Assembly (NCBI GenBank): GCA_018667335.1
Contig: JABIVD010000044.1
Coordinates: 165,763-229,762 of the forward strand
DNA: 64,000 bases
Direction of reading: 5' to 3'
From: Rhodospirillaceae bacterium
GTDB taxonomy: Bacteria > Pseudomonadota > Alphaproteobacteria > UBA6615
Position numbers and translations under genes: made by a program. Below are positions 36,599 to 45,442 of this stretch, piece by piece (within the stretch, counting starts at the first letter, position 1; each line of letters opens with the position of its first letter). The notes under the pieces are model-generated. The model was not told the DNA's origin. It saw nothing but the letters and a program-made list of their open reading frames with translations, and ran no database searches.

Positions 36599-37465
36599 AT
36601 GATAGACGTCGTGGGCTTTCGGTACTGCAGGCTGGGGACAGCCAATCTGGAAGAAACCGTTAAATTCGCGACCGAGATGATCGGACTAGAAGTGGTCGGG
36701 CGCGAGAACGGATTCGTCTACATGCGCGGGGACGATCGCGACCACAATATCTGCTACTTCGACGGCGACCCCATGGACCATACCCTGGGCCTGGAACTCG
36801 CCGGCTTCGACGAACTCGCTGGGGCTGAAAGCGCATTGTCGGCGGCCGGGCTCGACGTTTATCGCGGCACAGAGGAAGAAGCCGCGGCCCGGCGCTGCAT
36901 GGGTTACATCAATTTCAAGGATCCGAGCGGCAACTCGATCGACCTCACGGTTCGGCCGTTTGCGGCCGGGCGCCGATACTTTCCCGGGCGCGATGCCGGT
37001 ATCGATGAATTCAGCCATATCGGCCTGTGTGTCACCGATCCGCGCGAAGCGGAGAAATTCTGGTCGGAAGTCTTCAATTTCAGAACCAGCGACTGGATCG
37101 GTTGGTCGGCGCTGATGACATTCGATGAAGTGCATCACCGGTTCGCCCTGTTTCCTTCCGATCGTCCGGGCATCCAGCACATCAACTTCCAGGTCACCGA
37201 GACCGACGACGTCATGCGCTCGAATTATTTCCTCCGCGACCATCAGGTGCGTATCCAGGCCGGTCCCGGGCGGCACTCCCTCTCGGGCGCGCGGTTCCTC
37301 TATTTCTACGGCCCTGATGAGATGATCTATGAATATTCCTGCGGGGTACGCATGGTCGATGACAGTTGGCGTGCACGCCAGTTCCCGGTCAACGACGCAT
37401 CGTTCTGTGCCTGGGGATCGAAGCCCGACCTGAGCGTGCTCGAAGGCCCCGATGCCGGGGAATAG
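36599..37465 (+). CDS. Type I extradiol dioxygenase-like VOC protein, copy 1
   Basis: A 288-residue two-module vicinal-oxygen-chelate protein resembling catechol 2,3- and 2,3-dihydroxybiphenyl dioxygenases. The C-terminal module keeps the metal triad pattern: His140 (FSHIGL), His194 (IQHINFQ) and Glu245 (MIYEYS). It also has a VHHRFALFP segment matching the catalytic-His region of BphC. It may cleave a catechol-type ring between adjacent carbons of the diol using Fe(II) and O2. Its tandem paralog starts 18 bp downstream. No hydrolase or dehydrogenase of a meta-cleavage pathway is adjacent, so the substrate is open. Confidence 0.82.
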   Translation: MIDVVGFRYCRLGTANLEETVKFATEMIGLEVVGRENGFVYMRGDDRDHNICYFDGDPMDHTLGLELAGFDELAGAESALSAAGLDVYRGTEEEAAARRCMGYINFKDPSGNSIDLTVRPFAAGRRYFPGRDAGIDEFSHIGLCVTDPREAEKFWSEVFNFRTSDWIGWSALMTFDEVHHRFALFPSDRPGIQHINFQVTETDDVMRSNYFLRDHQVRIQAGPGRHSLSGARFLYFYGPDEMIYEYSCGVRMVDDSWRARQFPVNDASFCAWGSKPDLSVLEGPDAGE

Positions 37466-37483
37466 CGTTCGGGGTCTACACAA

Positions 37484-38338
37484 ATGATCGAGATCGTCGA
37501 CATCCGCTACTGCCGCCTGGGAACGACTGATCTGGATTCAGCCGTCACCTTTGCAACGGAACTGATCGGGCTCGAAGAGGTCGACCGCAGCGACAGCCAG
37601 GTCTATCTCCGCGGCGACCATCGCGATCACAACATCTGCTATTTCGAAGGCGACCCCAACAACCAGAGCTTCGGCCTTGAGGTTCGTTCCTTCGCGGATC
37701 TCGACGCGGCGGCGAGCACATTGCAGGCCGCCGGGGTCGACGTGCGTCGCGGCACCGAGGCCGAAGCCGCAGCCCGCCGGGTGATGGGCTTCATCAATTT
37801 CTCCGACCCGACCGGTAACGCTGTCGATCTCGTGGTGCGGCCGTTCCATTCGGGCCGGCGTTACTTTCCGTCACGCGATGCGGGCATCACGGACTTCAGC
37901 CATATCGGGCTGAAGACCACCGACCCGGCCCGGGACGAGAAATTTTGGTCGGGGCTGTTCAACATCCGGGCGAATGACCGCATCGGCGCGGCGGCGCTGA
38001 TGTCATTCGACGAAGTGCATCATCGCATCGCGTTGTTTCCCACTGACCACGCCGGGATCCAGCACATCAATTTTCAGGTCGAGTCCGTCGACGACATCAT
38101 GCGGTCTCACTACTTCCTGACCGAGCGCCAGATACAGATCCGCTTCGGGCCCGGGCGACACCCGACGTCGGGCGCGATGTTCCTGTATTACGAAGGCCCG
38201 GACGGCATGACATATGAATATTCGTCCGGCGTGCGCAACGTCGACGAGACCTGGCGGCCGCGCCAGCTTCCGTTCAAGGATGAATCCTTCTGCATGTGGG
38301 GTTCGCGCCCGAACATCCCGGAATTCTCAAACAGCTGA
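37484..38338 (+). CDS. Type I extradiol dioxygenase-like VOC protein, copy 2
   Basis: A 284-residue paralog of the preceding protein, similar along its whole length (YCRLGT, YLRGDHRDHNICYF, HINFQV). The same metal-ligand pattern is kept in DFSHIGL, GIQHINF and MTYEYSSG, together with VHHRIALFP. Eighteen base pairs separate it from copy 1, so they are co-transcribed and arose by tandem duplication. A hetero-oligomer, or two enzymes with different ring substrates, are both possible. Confidence 0.82.
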   Translation: MIEIVDIRYCRLGTTDLDSAVTFATELIGLEEVDRSDSQVYLRGDHRDHNICYFEGDPNNQSFGLEVRSFADLDAAASTLQAAGVDVRRGTEAEAAARRVMGFINFSDPTGNAVDLVVRPFHSGRRYFPSRDAGITDFSHIGLKTTDPARDEKFWSGLFNIRANDRIGAAALMSFDEVHHRIALFPTDHAGIQHINFQVESVDDIMRSHYFLTERQIQIRFGPGRHPTSGAMFLYYEGPDGMTYEYSSGVRNVDETWRPRQLPFKDESFCMWGSRPNIPEFSNS

Positions 38339-38400
38339 GCCTCAGCCACGCGGCCTCCCGCGCGCGCCGCTGGCCTTCGCGCCAAAAAGGAAGCCGTCCC

Positions 38401-39231
38401 ATGAGCGACGACCAACCCGATAAGCCGACCACCAACCCGCCGAAGGCCTATGAGAATCCGGACTTCCTGCACAGTCGCGAAGCGCGCGCGCTTCGCATCC
38501 TGTCGGAGTATCAGGAGCCGCTGAGCCGTTTCGAGCACCACGACATCGACGACACCATCGTCTTCATGGGATCCGCCCGGATCAAGTCGGCCGAGGACGC
38601 CGCAGCGATGGTTGCGGCCGCTGCGAAGGGGGACGGCGATCCGGCAGAGGCGGCCCGCGCGGAACGCATGTCGATCTACTATGAAGCGGCGCGGGACCTT
38701 TCCTTCCGGCTGACCGAATGGTCGAAGGGGCTGGGCGAGGGCAAACGCCGCTTCGTCGTCTGCACCGGCGGCGGGCCGGGGATCATGGAAGCCGCGAACC
38801 GTGGCGCGTCCGAGGCCAAGGGCATGAACATCGGCCTGACGATCTCGCTCCCGTTTGAGGAATTCGAAAATCAGTATGTCAGCCGCGAGCTGAACGTCAT
38901 GTTCCATTACTTCTTCATGCGGAAGTTCTGGTTCACCTATCCCGCCAAGGCCGTGGTGCTGTTTCCCGGCGGGTTCGGCACCCTCGACGAACTTTTCGAA
39001 ATCCTGACCCTCGTGCAAACCCAAAAGATCAAGAAGCGCCTGCCGGTCGTCCTCTTTGGGCATGAGTTCTGGGACCGGGTAATCGATATCGACGCCCTCG
39101 TGGAGTTCGGCACGATTAGCCCTGACGATATCGACCTGTTCTATCGAACGGATTCCATCGAAGACGCGTACAATCACATCACGCGGGAACTTACGGCCCA
39201 TGGACTCGATACGCCCGGCATTGCGCTTTGA
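38401..39231 (+). CDS. LOG family protein (Rossmann, lysine-decarboxylase-like)
   Basis: A 276-residue member of the LOG/TIGR00730 superfamily with the signature PGGFGTLDE and the nucleotide-binding CTGGGPGIMEAANRGA. Some LOG enzymes release cytokinin bases from nucleotide 5'-monophosphates by phosphoribohydrolase activity; the longer bacterial ones such as this act on purine or pyrimidine nucleotides (PpnN-like). About 60 N-terminal residues precede the fold. It follows the dioxygenase pair by 62 bp on the same strand. Confidence 0.85.
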   Translation: MSDDQPDKPTTNPPKAYENPDFLHSREARALRILSEYQEPLSRFEHHDIDDTIVFMGSARIKSAEDAAAMVAAAAKGDGDPAEAARAERMSIYYEAARDLSFRLTEWSKGLGEGKRRFVVCTGGGPGIMEAANRGASEAKGMNIGLTISLPFEEFENQYVSRELNVMFHYFFMRKFWFTYPAKAVVLFPGGFGTLDELFEILTLVQTQKIKKRLPVVLFGHEFWDRVIDIDALVEFGTISPDDIDLFYRTDSIEDAYNHITRELTAHGLDTPGIAL

Positions 39232-39243
39232 GAGTGCCACGCC

Positions 39244-40845
39244 CTAGAGCGTTAGTGAGCCCTGCACTGGTCCGGCAGCAAGGATGTTTCGGACGGTTTC
39301 CGAGACATCGGCAATGCCTCCCGACGCATCGACATGCGTCCACTCTACGCGCCCGAACCCCCTTTGTAGCTGTCGCGTAACGACGGCCGGACCGGCATCG
39401 GACGCATCGCCAACACGTCGCTCCGTTCGTCCGCACAAGATAGCTTCCGGCGCCTCGAGCCATATCCCCTTAAATGGTATGCCCATGTGCCTCGCCATCG
39501 CTTCGATTTCATCGCGTTCATCGGCCGACCCATGCACGGCATCGACGACACAGCCGTGGCCGGCCGCAAGCGTATGCTTCACCCGCGCCGTGACCTCCAT
39601 ATACGTCCGACGGTTCCACTCCTCCGCATAGGCGGCCTCGGGCAAAAGGTCCGTATCCGACACTCCAAAAAGCGCCTTGCGAACCTCGTCGCTCCGCACG
39701 ATCACAGCACCAGGGACAGCGCCCAGTCCGGGCGCGATTGCGCGCGCGACGGATGTTTTCCCGCTCCCAGAAGCGCCGCCGATCGCCACCAGCGCTGCCG
39801 GCCTTGGCTTCAATATGTTCAGCGCCAGATCGAAGTAGCGGCACGCATTGGTGATGTGAGGGCCCGCGGCCTCGGTCGTTGCTACGCTGCCAGCCGTCAA
39901 CATCGATACTTCCGCCCGTATCGCCGCGCGCAGGGACTGAAACAAAGGCATCGCGCACAAACCCGCAAGCGTCGCATGCGGATTCTCGCACCATGCCGCA
40001 TATCGGTTCAGCACCGTGTTCGCATGTCCGCGCAAACCCCGCACCTCCAGGTCCATGAGAAGAAATGCAAGGTCATAGAGAACGTCGATCCGCACGAAAC
40101 GCTCATTGGATTCGGCCGCATCAAACAACGTCGGACGGCCGTTGAACATGCAGATATTGTTGAGATGCAAATCACCGTGGCAAACCCGGACCCAGCCCGC
40201 GCCGAACCGCCGCGCAAGGCACCGCAGCTGCGCTTGGTACACCCTGTCGAGGGTCTGCAGGTATTCCGATATCCGGTTCGCGCCGAAGACATCACGATGG
40301 CGTGGCAACCCATCACGGAGCTGGTCGATCGTCGGCGCGATGCCGGCCTCGCCGCCGCCCCGTTCATCCACCACGACCTCTGCAACCCTGTGCAGTGCGG
40401 CGATCTCGTCTGCGGCACCGCGCACCAAATCGAGTGTAAGTGTGCCCGCATCGGCCTGATTGGCAAACAAGCCCTCGGCCTCAAACCGGACCATTTCCAC
40501 GACCCAGTCAACCGCCGACCCGGGTCCGTCGAAGGTCAATTGTCCGCCGGCGTCGCGGTTGATCGGCCGGACCCCCAAATACAGGTCCGGCGCGGTTCGG
40601 CGGTTCAAGGCGAATTCCCGTTCACAATAAGACCGCCGCTTGTCCGGCGTGCCGTAGTCAAGGAAGTCCAGAACGACGGCGCGTTTCAGTTTGAAAACCC
40701 GATCGCCGGCAAGGAACAGCATCGAAATATGCGTATCAACTCGCTCGACGCGCGACATGGTGGGTCCGTAGGTTGCGGGATCCGATAAAAAGGCGACAAC
40801 GGCCGCCTGGGGGTCCGCCGGTCGCGCATGCTTGCTGTCGGACAA
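39244..40845 (-). CDS. Fusion of APH-like kinase domain and AAA_33 ATPase/kinase domain
   Basis: A 533-residue two-domain protein. The N-terminal domain (about 30-340) is aminoglycoside-phosphotransferase-like with CHGDLHLNNI (His223, Asp225) and a later D..YDLAFL metal-site segment. The C-terminal domain (about 350-533) is a P-loop kinase with Walker A GGASGSGKTS at 356-365, of the AAA_33/zeta-toxin-like group. Such fusions are widespread in proteobacteria but their substrate is not established; they are not proven resistance genes. It is followed on the same strand, upstream in transcription, by a small cytochrome c gene 14 bp away. Confidence 0.85.
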   Translation of the reverse strand: MSDSKHARPADPQAAVVAFLSDPATYGPTMSRVERVDTHISMLFLAGDRVFKLKRAVVLDFLDYGTPDKRRSYCEREFALNRRTAPDLYLGVRPINRDAGGQLTFDGPGSAVDWVVEMVRFEAEGLFANQADAGTLTLDLVRGAADEIAALHRVAEVVVDERGGGEAGIAPTIDQLRDGLPRHRDVFGANRISEYLQTLDRVYQAQLRCLARRFGAGWVRVCHGDLHLNNICMFNGRPTLFDAAESNERFVRIDVLYDLAFLLMDLEVRGLRGHANTVLNRYAAWCENPHATLAGLCAMPLFQSLRAAIRAEVSMLTAGSVATTEAAGPHITNACRYFDLALNILKPRPAALVAIGGASGSGKTSVARAIAPGLGAVPGAVIVRSDEVRKALFGVSDTDLLPEAAYAEEWNRRTYMEVTARVKHTLAAGHGCVVDAVHGSADERDEIEAMARHMGIPFKGIWLEAPEAILCGRTERRVGDASDAGPAVVTRQLQRGFGRVEWTHVDASGGIADVSETVRNILAAGPVQGSLTL

Positions 40846-40859
40846 TGCCGAAAGGCCCG

Positions 40860-41189
40860 TCAGTCCGAAAAGGAACGGATATAGGCGATGACGCTGAAGA
40901 TTTCTCTCTCGGACAACGGCACCTTCGGCATCGGAGGATGTGGGTCTGTTAGCCAGGCGCGCAACTGCGCATCAGTCCGCTTCGAGCGCCCAAGGTCCAG
41001 GAAGGACGGGACGCCATCGAGCGCCGGCCCCCGCTGGGTCTCGGATACAATGTGACATTGAGAGCACAAATCACGCGACAGACGCTCGCCCGCTATGCGC
41101 TCACGCGCACCCTGGGCGACAGCCGCATTGCCCTGCAGCAGCATTGCGCCAACAAGCATTGCAATAGACACTGACGTGAACTTACGCAT
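40860..41189 (-). CDS. Small periplasmic cytochrome c
   Basis: A 109-residue monohaem c-type cytochrome. A signal peptide (MRKFTSVSIAMLVGAMLLQG...) is followed by CSQCH haem attachment and a distal methionine, probably in PPMPKVPLSE. It is a class I periplasmic electron carrier. The start MRKFTS is chosen to give a standard signal peptide; an ATG ten codons upstream is possible. It is divergent from the SelW-like selenoprotein gene with 94 bp between starts. Confidence 0.88.
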   Translation of the reverse strand: MRKFTSVSIAMLVGAMLLQGNAAVAQGARERIAGERLSRDLCSQCHIVSETQRGPALDGVPSFLDLGRSKRTDAQLRAWLTDPHPPMPKVPLSEREIFSVIAYIRSFSD

Positions 41190-41283
41190 GGCTCGAACTC
41201 TAGCGCTCAATCCGCCCATCGGGTTGCGTTAGGTCAATCATGAGCCATATCGATCTTCTCAATGCCCTTCACAGGTGAGGCCG

Positions 41284-41499
41284 ATGAATTTCAAGATTGA
41301 ATACTGCAAGATTTGAAACTACGAGCCGCGTGCGCTCCGTGCGAGGGACCTGCTTGAGAAGCTTGGTGCGACCGTCGAGATCGCGCCTGGACGCACCGGC
41401 GCGTTCGAAATCACACGGGACGGCAACCTGCTATTCTCGAAACTAGATATCGCGCGCTTCCCCGATGACGACGAAGTGCGCGCGCTGGCAGTTGGCGCC
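41284..41499 (+). CDS. SelW/Rdx-like selenoprotein with CxxU motif (in-frame UGA)
   Basis: A 71-codon gene hidden by an in-frame TGA at 41314-41316. It begins MNFKIEYCKI, then Sec11, then NYEPRALRARDLL, giving the C-x-x-U thioredoxin-like redox motif (Cys8, Sec11) of the SelW/SelT/SelH Rdx family. The remainder follows the family pattern: EKLGATVEIAPGRTGAFEI, a DGNLLFSK strand turn and the closing RFPDDDEV. Length is typical of bacterial SelW-like proteins. AGGTGAGG lies just before the ATG. A bSECIS-like hairpin follows the UGA and selD is in the window. Role: thiol/selenol redox or peroxide defence, by family. Read conventionally it is only a ten-residue ORF. Confidence 0.92.
41327..41343 (+). 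promoter_or_regulatory. bSECIS-like hairpin of the SelW-like gene
   Basis: Ten bases after the UGA, CGCGUG pairs with CGUGCG (two G-U pairs) around the five-base loop CGCUC. The loop starts 16 nt after the UGA and has G in second place, the same geometry as the hairpin in the GrdB-like gene. This fits the bacterial SECIS rule. Confidence 0.7.
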
Positions 41500-41530
41500 T
41501 GACACCCAAACCGGCTAGAACCGCGTGCCC

Positions 41531-42130
41531 ATGCGCAACGATCCCTATTTTCCGCCCGGCGAGCCACGCCGCCTCATCGTCGGTATCTCCGGCGCGACCG
41601 GCATTGCCTACGGCATCCGTCTGCTGGAGGCCTTGCGCGAAAGTGATGTCGAAAGCCATCTGGTGGTCAGCCGGCCGGGTCTGATGACGCTCGAGTATGA
41701 GACCGACCTCACCCGCGACGACCTGTACGCCTTGGCCGACGAGGTCTATGCGCCCAATGACGTGGGGGCCGCGATCTCCTCGGGATCGATGATCACGCTG
41801 GGCATGATCGTCGCACCCTGCGCCGTAAAATCGGCAGCCGAGATCGCCTGCGGCGCGACCCAGACTTTGCTAACACGCGCAGCGGACGTAACCCTCAAGG
41901 AACGCCGGCGCCTCGTCCTCATGGTGCGCGAGAGCCCCCTGCACACAGGCCATCTGCGGACCCTGACGGAAGCGTCGGAAATCGGTGCGATCATCATGCC
42001 GCCGATGCCTGCTTTCTATCCGCGACCGGAGACCATCGAAGACATGGTCGATCACACGGTCGGGCGCGCACTCGATCTGTTCGGCATCGAGCATGAGTTG
42101 CTCAAGCGCTGGACGGGCACCCCCGCCTAA
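41531..42130 (+). CDS. ubiX: Flavin prenyltransferase UbiX
   Basis: A 199-residue flavoprotein of the UbiX/Pad1 family that prenylates FMN to make the prFMN cofactor for UbiD-type (de)carboxylases. Landmarks are the FMN-binding VGISGATGIAYGIRLLEAL, SSGSMITLGMIVAPC and the C-terminal PPMPAFYPRP. The start is the ATG at 41531; a GTG six bases earlier is possible and neither has a good ribosome site. It lies 31 bp after the SelW-like gene and may be read through from it. No UbiD partner is in the window, so it may serve ubiquinone synthesis or aromatic decarboxylation. Confidence 0.93.
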   Translation: MRNDPYFPPGEPRRLIVGISGATGIAYGIRLLEALRESDVESHLVVSRPGLMTLEYETDLTRDDLYALADEVYAPNDVGAAISSGSMITLGMIVAPCAVKSAAEIACGATQTLLTRAADVTLKERRRLVLMVRESPLHTGHLRTLTEASEIGAIIMPPMPAFYPRPETIEDMVDHTVGRALDLFGIEHELLKRWTGTPA

Positions 42131-42618
42131 GCGCGCTCGGAAACCGGTAGTCGCTGTTCGTCCCGCAGCACCGGGGGACAGCGCAGATTCAGTTTGAAGC
42201 TCCGTGCGTGAAACGCAATCTCTCCGCCAGCCGGATGATTTAACGCAATCCTCCAGCGGTAGAGCGGCGGCCCCCGCCCTGAATCAGCCACGGGTTCGCG
42301 CGCGATATGGTCAATCGAAGGTTCGTGCACGCCGATCTGCCCGCCTGAATTCCCCCAATCGATCACCATCTCGAGATCGCGGGCATCACAAAAGATCAGA
42401 TCCGCCGGCGCGACGCGGAAACGAATTCCGTTGCCGGCCCGCACCCAGGCGACGATATGGTCGATGTCGAGGATGAAGGCGCTGGTCCAATCATCCGTGA
42501 TTTCGTGCGGCGAGATCAGGTCGGGCGTGCAAAACCGCATGCCGTAGACCGTATCGTCATGCCAGGCATAGGGATCGTAATCGGGATCGGGCCGGGTCTC
42601 TGGATTGCGTGCCGCCAT
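42127..42618 (-). CDS. Conserved-looking protein of unknown function
   Basis: A 163-residue protein from the ATG at 42618 (MAARNPETRPDPDYDPYAWH), with an in-frame ATG six codons upstream. I do not recognise a family with certainty. It is predicted mostly beta, with acidic segments (ILDIDHIVAWV, DWGNSGGQIG) and no membrane or signal sequence. Its end overlaps the convergent ubiX stop by four bases. It lies next to puuD on the same strand, 69 bp downstream of it, so it may belong to the urate operon. Confidence 0.7.
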   Translation of the reverse strand: MAARNPETRPDPDYDPYAWHDDTVYGMRFCTPDLISPHEITDDWTSAFILDIDHIVAWVRAGNGIRFRVAPADLIFCDARDLEMVIDWGNSGGQIGVHEPSIDHIAREPVADSGRGPPLYRWRIALNHPAGGEIAFHARSFKLNLRCPPVLRDEQRLPVSERA

Positions 42619-42687
42619 AACGCCGGAGTATCGCAATCATCGCGACCGAACGGTGCAGTATCGCGGCGCATTTACCGGACAATTGGC

Positions 42688-43938
42688 TCAATTCAGAATG
42701 GATGCAAACCCGGTCCCGGCAACCGACCGGTACCATTCAACGATCAGGCGACGCTCATCGTCTTCCATGAAGGACACATTCGCCGGCGGCATCGCACGCG
42801 TGTGGCCAGCTTGCATATATATCTGCCGCGCGTAGGAAGCGATTTGCCGGTCGGTCTCGAGTTTCACACCTTTCGGGGCCTTGATAATGCCGTCCCAGGC
42901 AGTCACCGACGCATGGCACATGGCACAACGTCCCTGCACCACGTTGCGCACCTCGCTAAAGGCCGGTGCCTCGGCGAAGCGCTGCTGGGACGGGGTCAGC
43001 TGGGTACTTTCCTCTGCCTCGGACTCGAACAGGGTCGAGAAGGCCGACAGCCACATGATGACGATGAAGATCATCGCCGTGGCACCCCAGGTCCAGATCG
43101 GGCTGCCCTTGTGCGCATTCACCGAATTGAAATAGTGCCGGATGGTCACGCCCATCAGGAAGATCAGGCTGGCGATCACCCAGCTGAACTCGGTCGCGAA
43201 CGCCTGGGGATAGTGGTTCGACAACATCAGGAACACGACCGGCAGGGTCAGGTAGTTGTTATGGGTCGAGCGCTGCTTGGCGAGGATGCCGTGCTTCGCC
43301 TCCGGCGTACGTCCGGCCTTCAGGTCCGCCACCACAATTCGCTGACTCGGGATGATGGTCAGGAAGACGTTCGCCGACATGATCGTCGCGGTGAATGCGC
43401 CCAGATGCAGAAAGGCCGCGCGCGGCGTGAACACCTGCGTGTAACCCCAGGCCATGATCACCAGCAGCACATAGAGCAGCAGCATCAGCGTGGTGGTGTT
43501 GCGGCCCAGCGGGCTCTTGCAGATGAGATCGTAGGCGATCCAGCCAAACACCAGCGAGCCGAGCGAGATCGCAATGCCGAGCGCGGGCGAAATGTCGAGG
43601 ACGTCGGGGTCCACCAGGAAAAGTTCCGCCCCGGCGTAATAGACGAGCACCAGGAGAATGAAACCTGACATCCAGGCCCAGTAGGATTCCCATTTGAACC
43701 AGGTCAGATGTTCAGGCAGCGCGGCCGGCGCCACGAGATATTTCTGGATGTGATAAAAGCCGCCGCCATGGACCTGCCATTCCTCGCCATACGCACCCTC
43801 GGGAAGATCGGGGGCCTTGCGCAACCCGAGATCCAGCGCGATGAAGTAGAAGGATGAGCCAATCCAGGCGATGCCTGCGATCACATGAAACCATCGCGCC
43901 GCAAACGACAGCCACTCCATAATCAACGCCACTTCCAT
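42688..43938 (-). CDS. puuD: Membrane urate hydroxylase PuuD (cytochrome c-fused urate oxidase)
   Basis: A 416-residue protein with about eight transmembrane helices (N-terminal urate-oxidase membrane domain, starting MEVALIMEWLSFAARWFHV) and a C-terminal cytochrome c domain with CAMCH. PuuD oxidises urate to 5-hydroxyisourate and passes electrons to the respiratory chain rather than to O2. The ATG at 43938 follows GGGGGA; a much longer open frame upstream lacks family similarity. It is divergent from the LysR gene, and an 18-bp palindrome lies 12 bp before its start. Downstream steps are encoded by uraH and puuE-uraD nearby. Confidence 0.92.
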   Translation of the reverse strand: MEVALIMEWLSFAARWFHVIAGIAWIGSSFYFIALDLGLRKAPDLPEGAYGEEWQVHGGGFYHIQKYLVAPAALPEHLTWFKWESYWAWMSGFILLVLVYYAGAELFLVDPDVLDISPALGIAISLGSLVFGWIAYDLICKSPLGRNTTTLMLLLYVLLVIMAWGYTQVFTPRAAFLHLGAFTATIMSANVFLTIIPSQRIVVADLKAGRTPEAKHGILAKQRSTHNNYLTLPVVFLMLSNHYPQAFATEFSWVIASLIFLMGVTIRHYFNSVNAHKGSPIWTWGATAMIFIVIMWLSAFSTLFESEAEESTQLTPSQQRFAEAPAFSEVRNVVQGRCAMCHASVTAWDGIIKAPKGVKLETDRQIASYARQIYMQAGHTRAMPPANVSFMEDDERRLIVEWYRSVAGTGFASILN

Positions 43939-43950
43939 CACATCCCCCTT

Positions 43951-43968
43951 GTGGTGCGCGTGCACCAC
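43951..43968. promoter_or_regulatory. Perfect 18-bp dyad between puuD and the LysR gene
   Basis: GTGGTGC-GCGT-GCACCAC, two 7-bp arms around a 4-bp centre, lies just upstream of the puuD Shine-Dalgarno sequence and 74 bp before the LysR start. A regulator bound here would block or activate puuD. It is flanked by T and A as in T-N11-A type sites, which makes the LysR protein the first candidate. Confidence 0.65.
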
Positions 43969-44042
43969 GAATCCACGTGTCGGCCCTTCAGAGCATAAAA
44001 GCTTACAGAATTCGCGGCCTTTTCCGATAGGTTGCTCGCACA

Positions 44043-44975
44043 ATGCCGCATGTTGAGAATATTCGAATGTTTGTCCGGGTCTTTGAGCTCGGCAGCATGT
44101 CCGAGGCCGCGCGCGACCAGCAGGTCTCGCCCGCCGTCGCATCGAGCCGAATCTCCAAGCTCGAAAAGCATCTCGGCGTGCGCCTGTTCAACCGCACGAC
44201 CCGACGGCTGCACCCGACCGAGCACGGCACCACCTATTATGAAGGTGCCCTCAACATCCTGCAGGCGATCGACGAGGCCGAGGCGGCCGTCGCCAACATC
44301 GCCCAAAACCCGCGCGGTTCTATCCATGTCGCCGCGCCACTGGGCGTCGGCAAGCGCCTGATCGCGCCGCACGTGCCCGCCTTCAAGGACGAATATCCTG
44401 ACATCAGTGTCCGCCTGCGCATGTCCGACCGGAACGTGGACCTGACCCGCGAGGGCGTGGACATCGCGTTTCATCTGGGAACCCTTGCGGACTCGGCGCT
44501 GCGCTTGACCAACATCGGGGAATGTCCCCGCGTGCTGTGCGCGGCGCCCGACTATCTCGCGCGCCGGGGCACGCCGCAGAACGGGCGGGACCTGGTCGAT
44601 GACGGGCATGACTGCCTGCTGCTGCGGTTTCCCGGTGCCGATGAAATGCAATGGATGCTGATGACCGAAGACGGGCCGCAGCGCTTCGATGTCGCCGGGC
44701 CGTTCGAATCCGACGATGGCGATGTGTTGACCGACTGGGCGCTGGACGGACGCGGTATCGCGATCAAGCCGATTTTCGAGATCGCCGAGCATCTGCAGTC
44801 GGGTGCGCTCGTACCGGTGGCGGCCGAGACCCCGCCGACCTCCGCGCAGCTGACATGCCTCTATCCGCACAAGCGGTTCCTGGACCCGAAAATCCAGCTC
44901 TTCATCGATTTCATGGTCAAACGGTGCAAGTCGCAGCTCAAGGAACGGGAATCCCTATTTCAACTACCGCGATAG
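44043..44975 (+). CDS. LysR family transcriptional regulator
   Basis: A 310-residue LysR-type regulator with an N-terminal winged helix ([19 protein letters not shown], then [26 protein letters not shown]) and a C-terminal inducer-binding domain. Divergent from puuD and embedded in the urate/allantoin genes, it probably controls them in response to urate, allantoin or a related purine. Its 3' end overlaps the 3' end of the convergent uraH gene by 16 bp. Confidence 0.9.
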   Translation: MPHVENIRMFVRVFELGSMSEAARDQQVSPAVASSRISKLEKHLGVRLFNRTTRRLHPTEHGTTYYEGALNILQAIDEAEAAVANIAQNPRGSIHVAAPLGVGKRLIAPHVPAFKDEYPDISVRLRMSDRNVDLTREGVDIAFHLGTLADSALRLTNIGECPRVLCAAPDYLARRGTPQNGRDLVDDGHDCLLLRFPGADEMQWMLMTEDGPQRFDVAGPFESDDGDVLTDWALDGRGIAIKPIFEIAEHLQSGALVPVAAETPPTSAQLTCLYPHKRFLDPKIQLFIDFMVKRCKSQLKERESLFQLPR

Positions 44976-45325
44976 GTCGCGTAGCTGTACGGCGAAAGCA
45001 GCAACGGCACATGATAGTGCGCCGCGGTATCGGAAACCGTGAAACGGATCGGCACCAAGTCGAGAAAGACCCCCTCCGGCAGCGCGCCGCCCGACTGCGC
45101 GATGTAATCGCCCGCGTGAAACACCAGCTCATACTCGCCTGTCACAAACGTCTCGGCAGGAAGAACCGGGCTGTCGGTCCGGCCATCGGCGTTGGTCTCG
45201 AAGCGGCCGATCTCCGCCCGGGTCGCACCGTCGATGCGAAACAGCTCAATGCGCAGCCCCGCCGCGGGTACACCACGTGCAGTGTCGAGCACATGGGTCG
45301 TTAAAAATCCGCCGTCAGCGGCCAT
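44960..45325 (-). CDS. uraH: 5-Hydroxyisourate hydrolase (transthyretin-like)
   Basis: A 121-residue transthyretin-related protein that hydrolyses 5-hydroxyisourate to OHCU. It begins with [14 protein letters not shown], has the [13 protein letters not shown] strand and ends in the diagnostic C-terminal YRGS. The ATG at 45325 (MAADGGFL) follows GGGGGAG. It is divergent from the puuE-uraD fusion, whose promoter region holds two TCGAA-type palindromes, so the two enzymes of consecutive steps are probably co-regulated. Confidence 0.95.
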   Translation of the reverse strand: MAADGGFLTTHVLDTARGVPAAGLRIELFRIDGATRAEIGRFETNADGRTDSPVLPAETFVTGEYELVFHAGDYIAQSGGALPEGVFLDLVPIRFTVSDTAAHYHVPLLLSPYSYATYRGS

Positions 45326-45397
45326 CAGAAGGCTCCCCCGGTATAGCGGGCCGCATATGCGGCCTGCGAAAATCAATCCAAACGCCTAATACAGTGA

Positions 45398-45417
45398 ATC
45401 GAAACCCGTGTTTCGAT
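45398..45417. promoter_or_regulatory. Perfect 20-bp dyad in the uraH/puuE divergent promoter
   Basis: ATCGAAAC-CCGT-GTTTCGAT: two perfect 8-bp arms around a 4-bp centre, lying between uraH and puuE-uraD. The 7-4-7 or 8-4-8 layout equals that of the puuD dyad, although the bases differ. It is probably an operator. Confidence 0.7.
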
Positions 45418-45442
45418 ATATGTCTTTCGTGTTTTATTTGAA

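Noticed and set aside
39244..40845. Aminoglycoside resistance gene
   Set aside because: The APH-like motif sits in a common proteobacterial APH-AAA fusion of unknown substrate, with no sign of mobility or resistance context.
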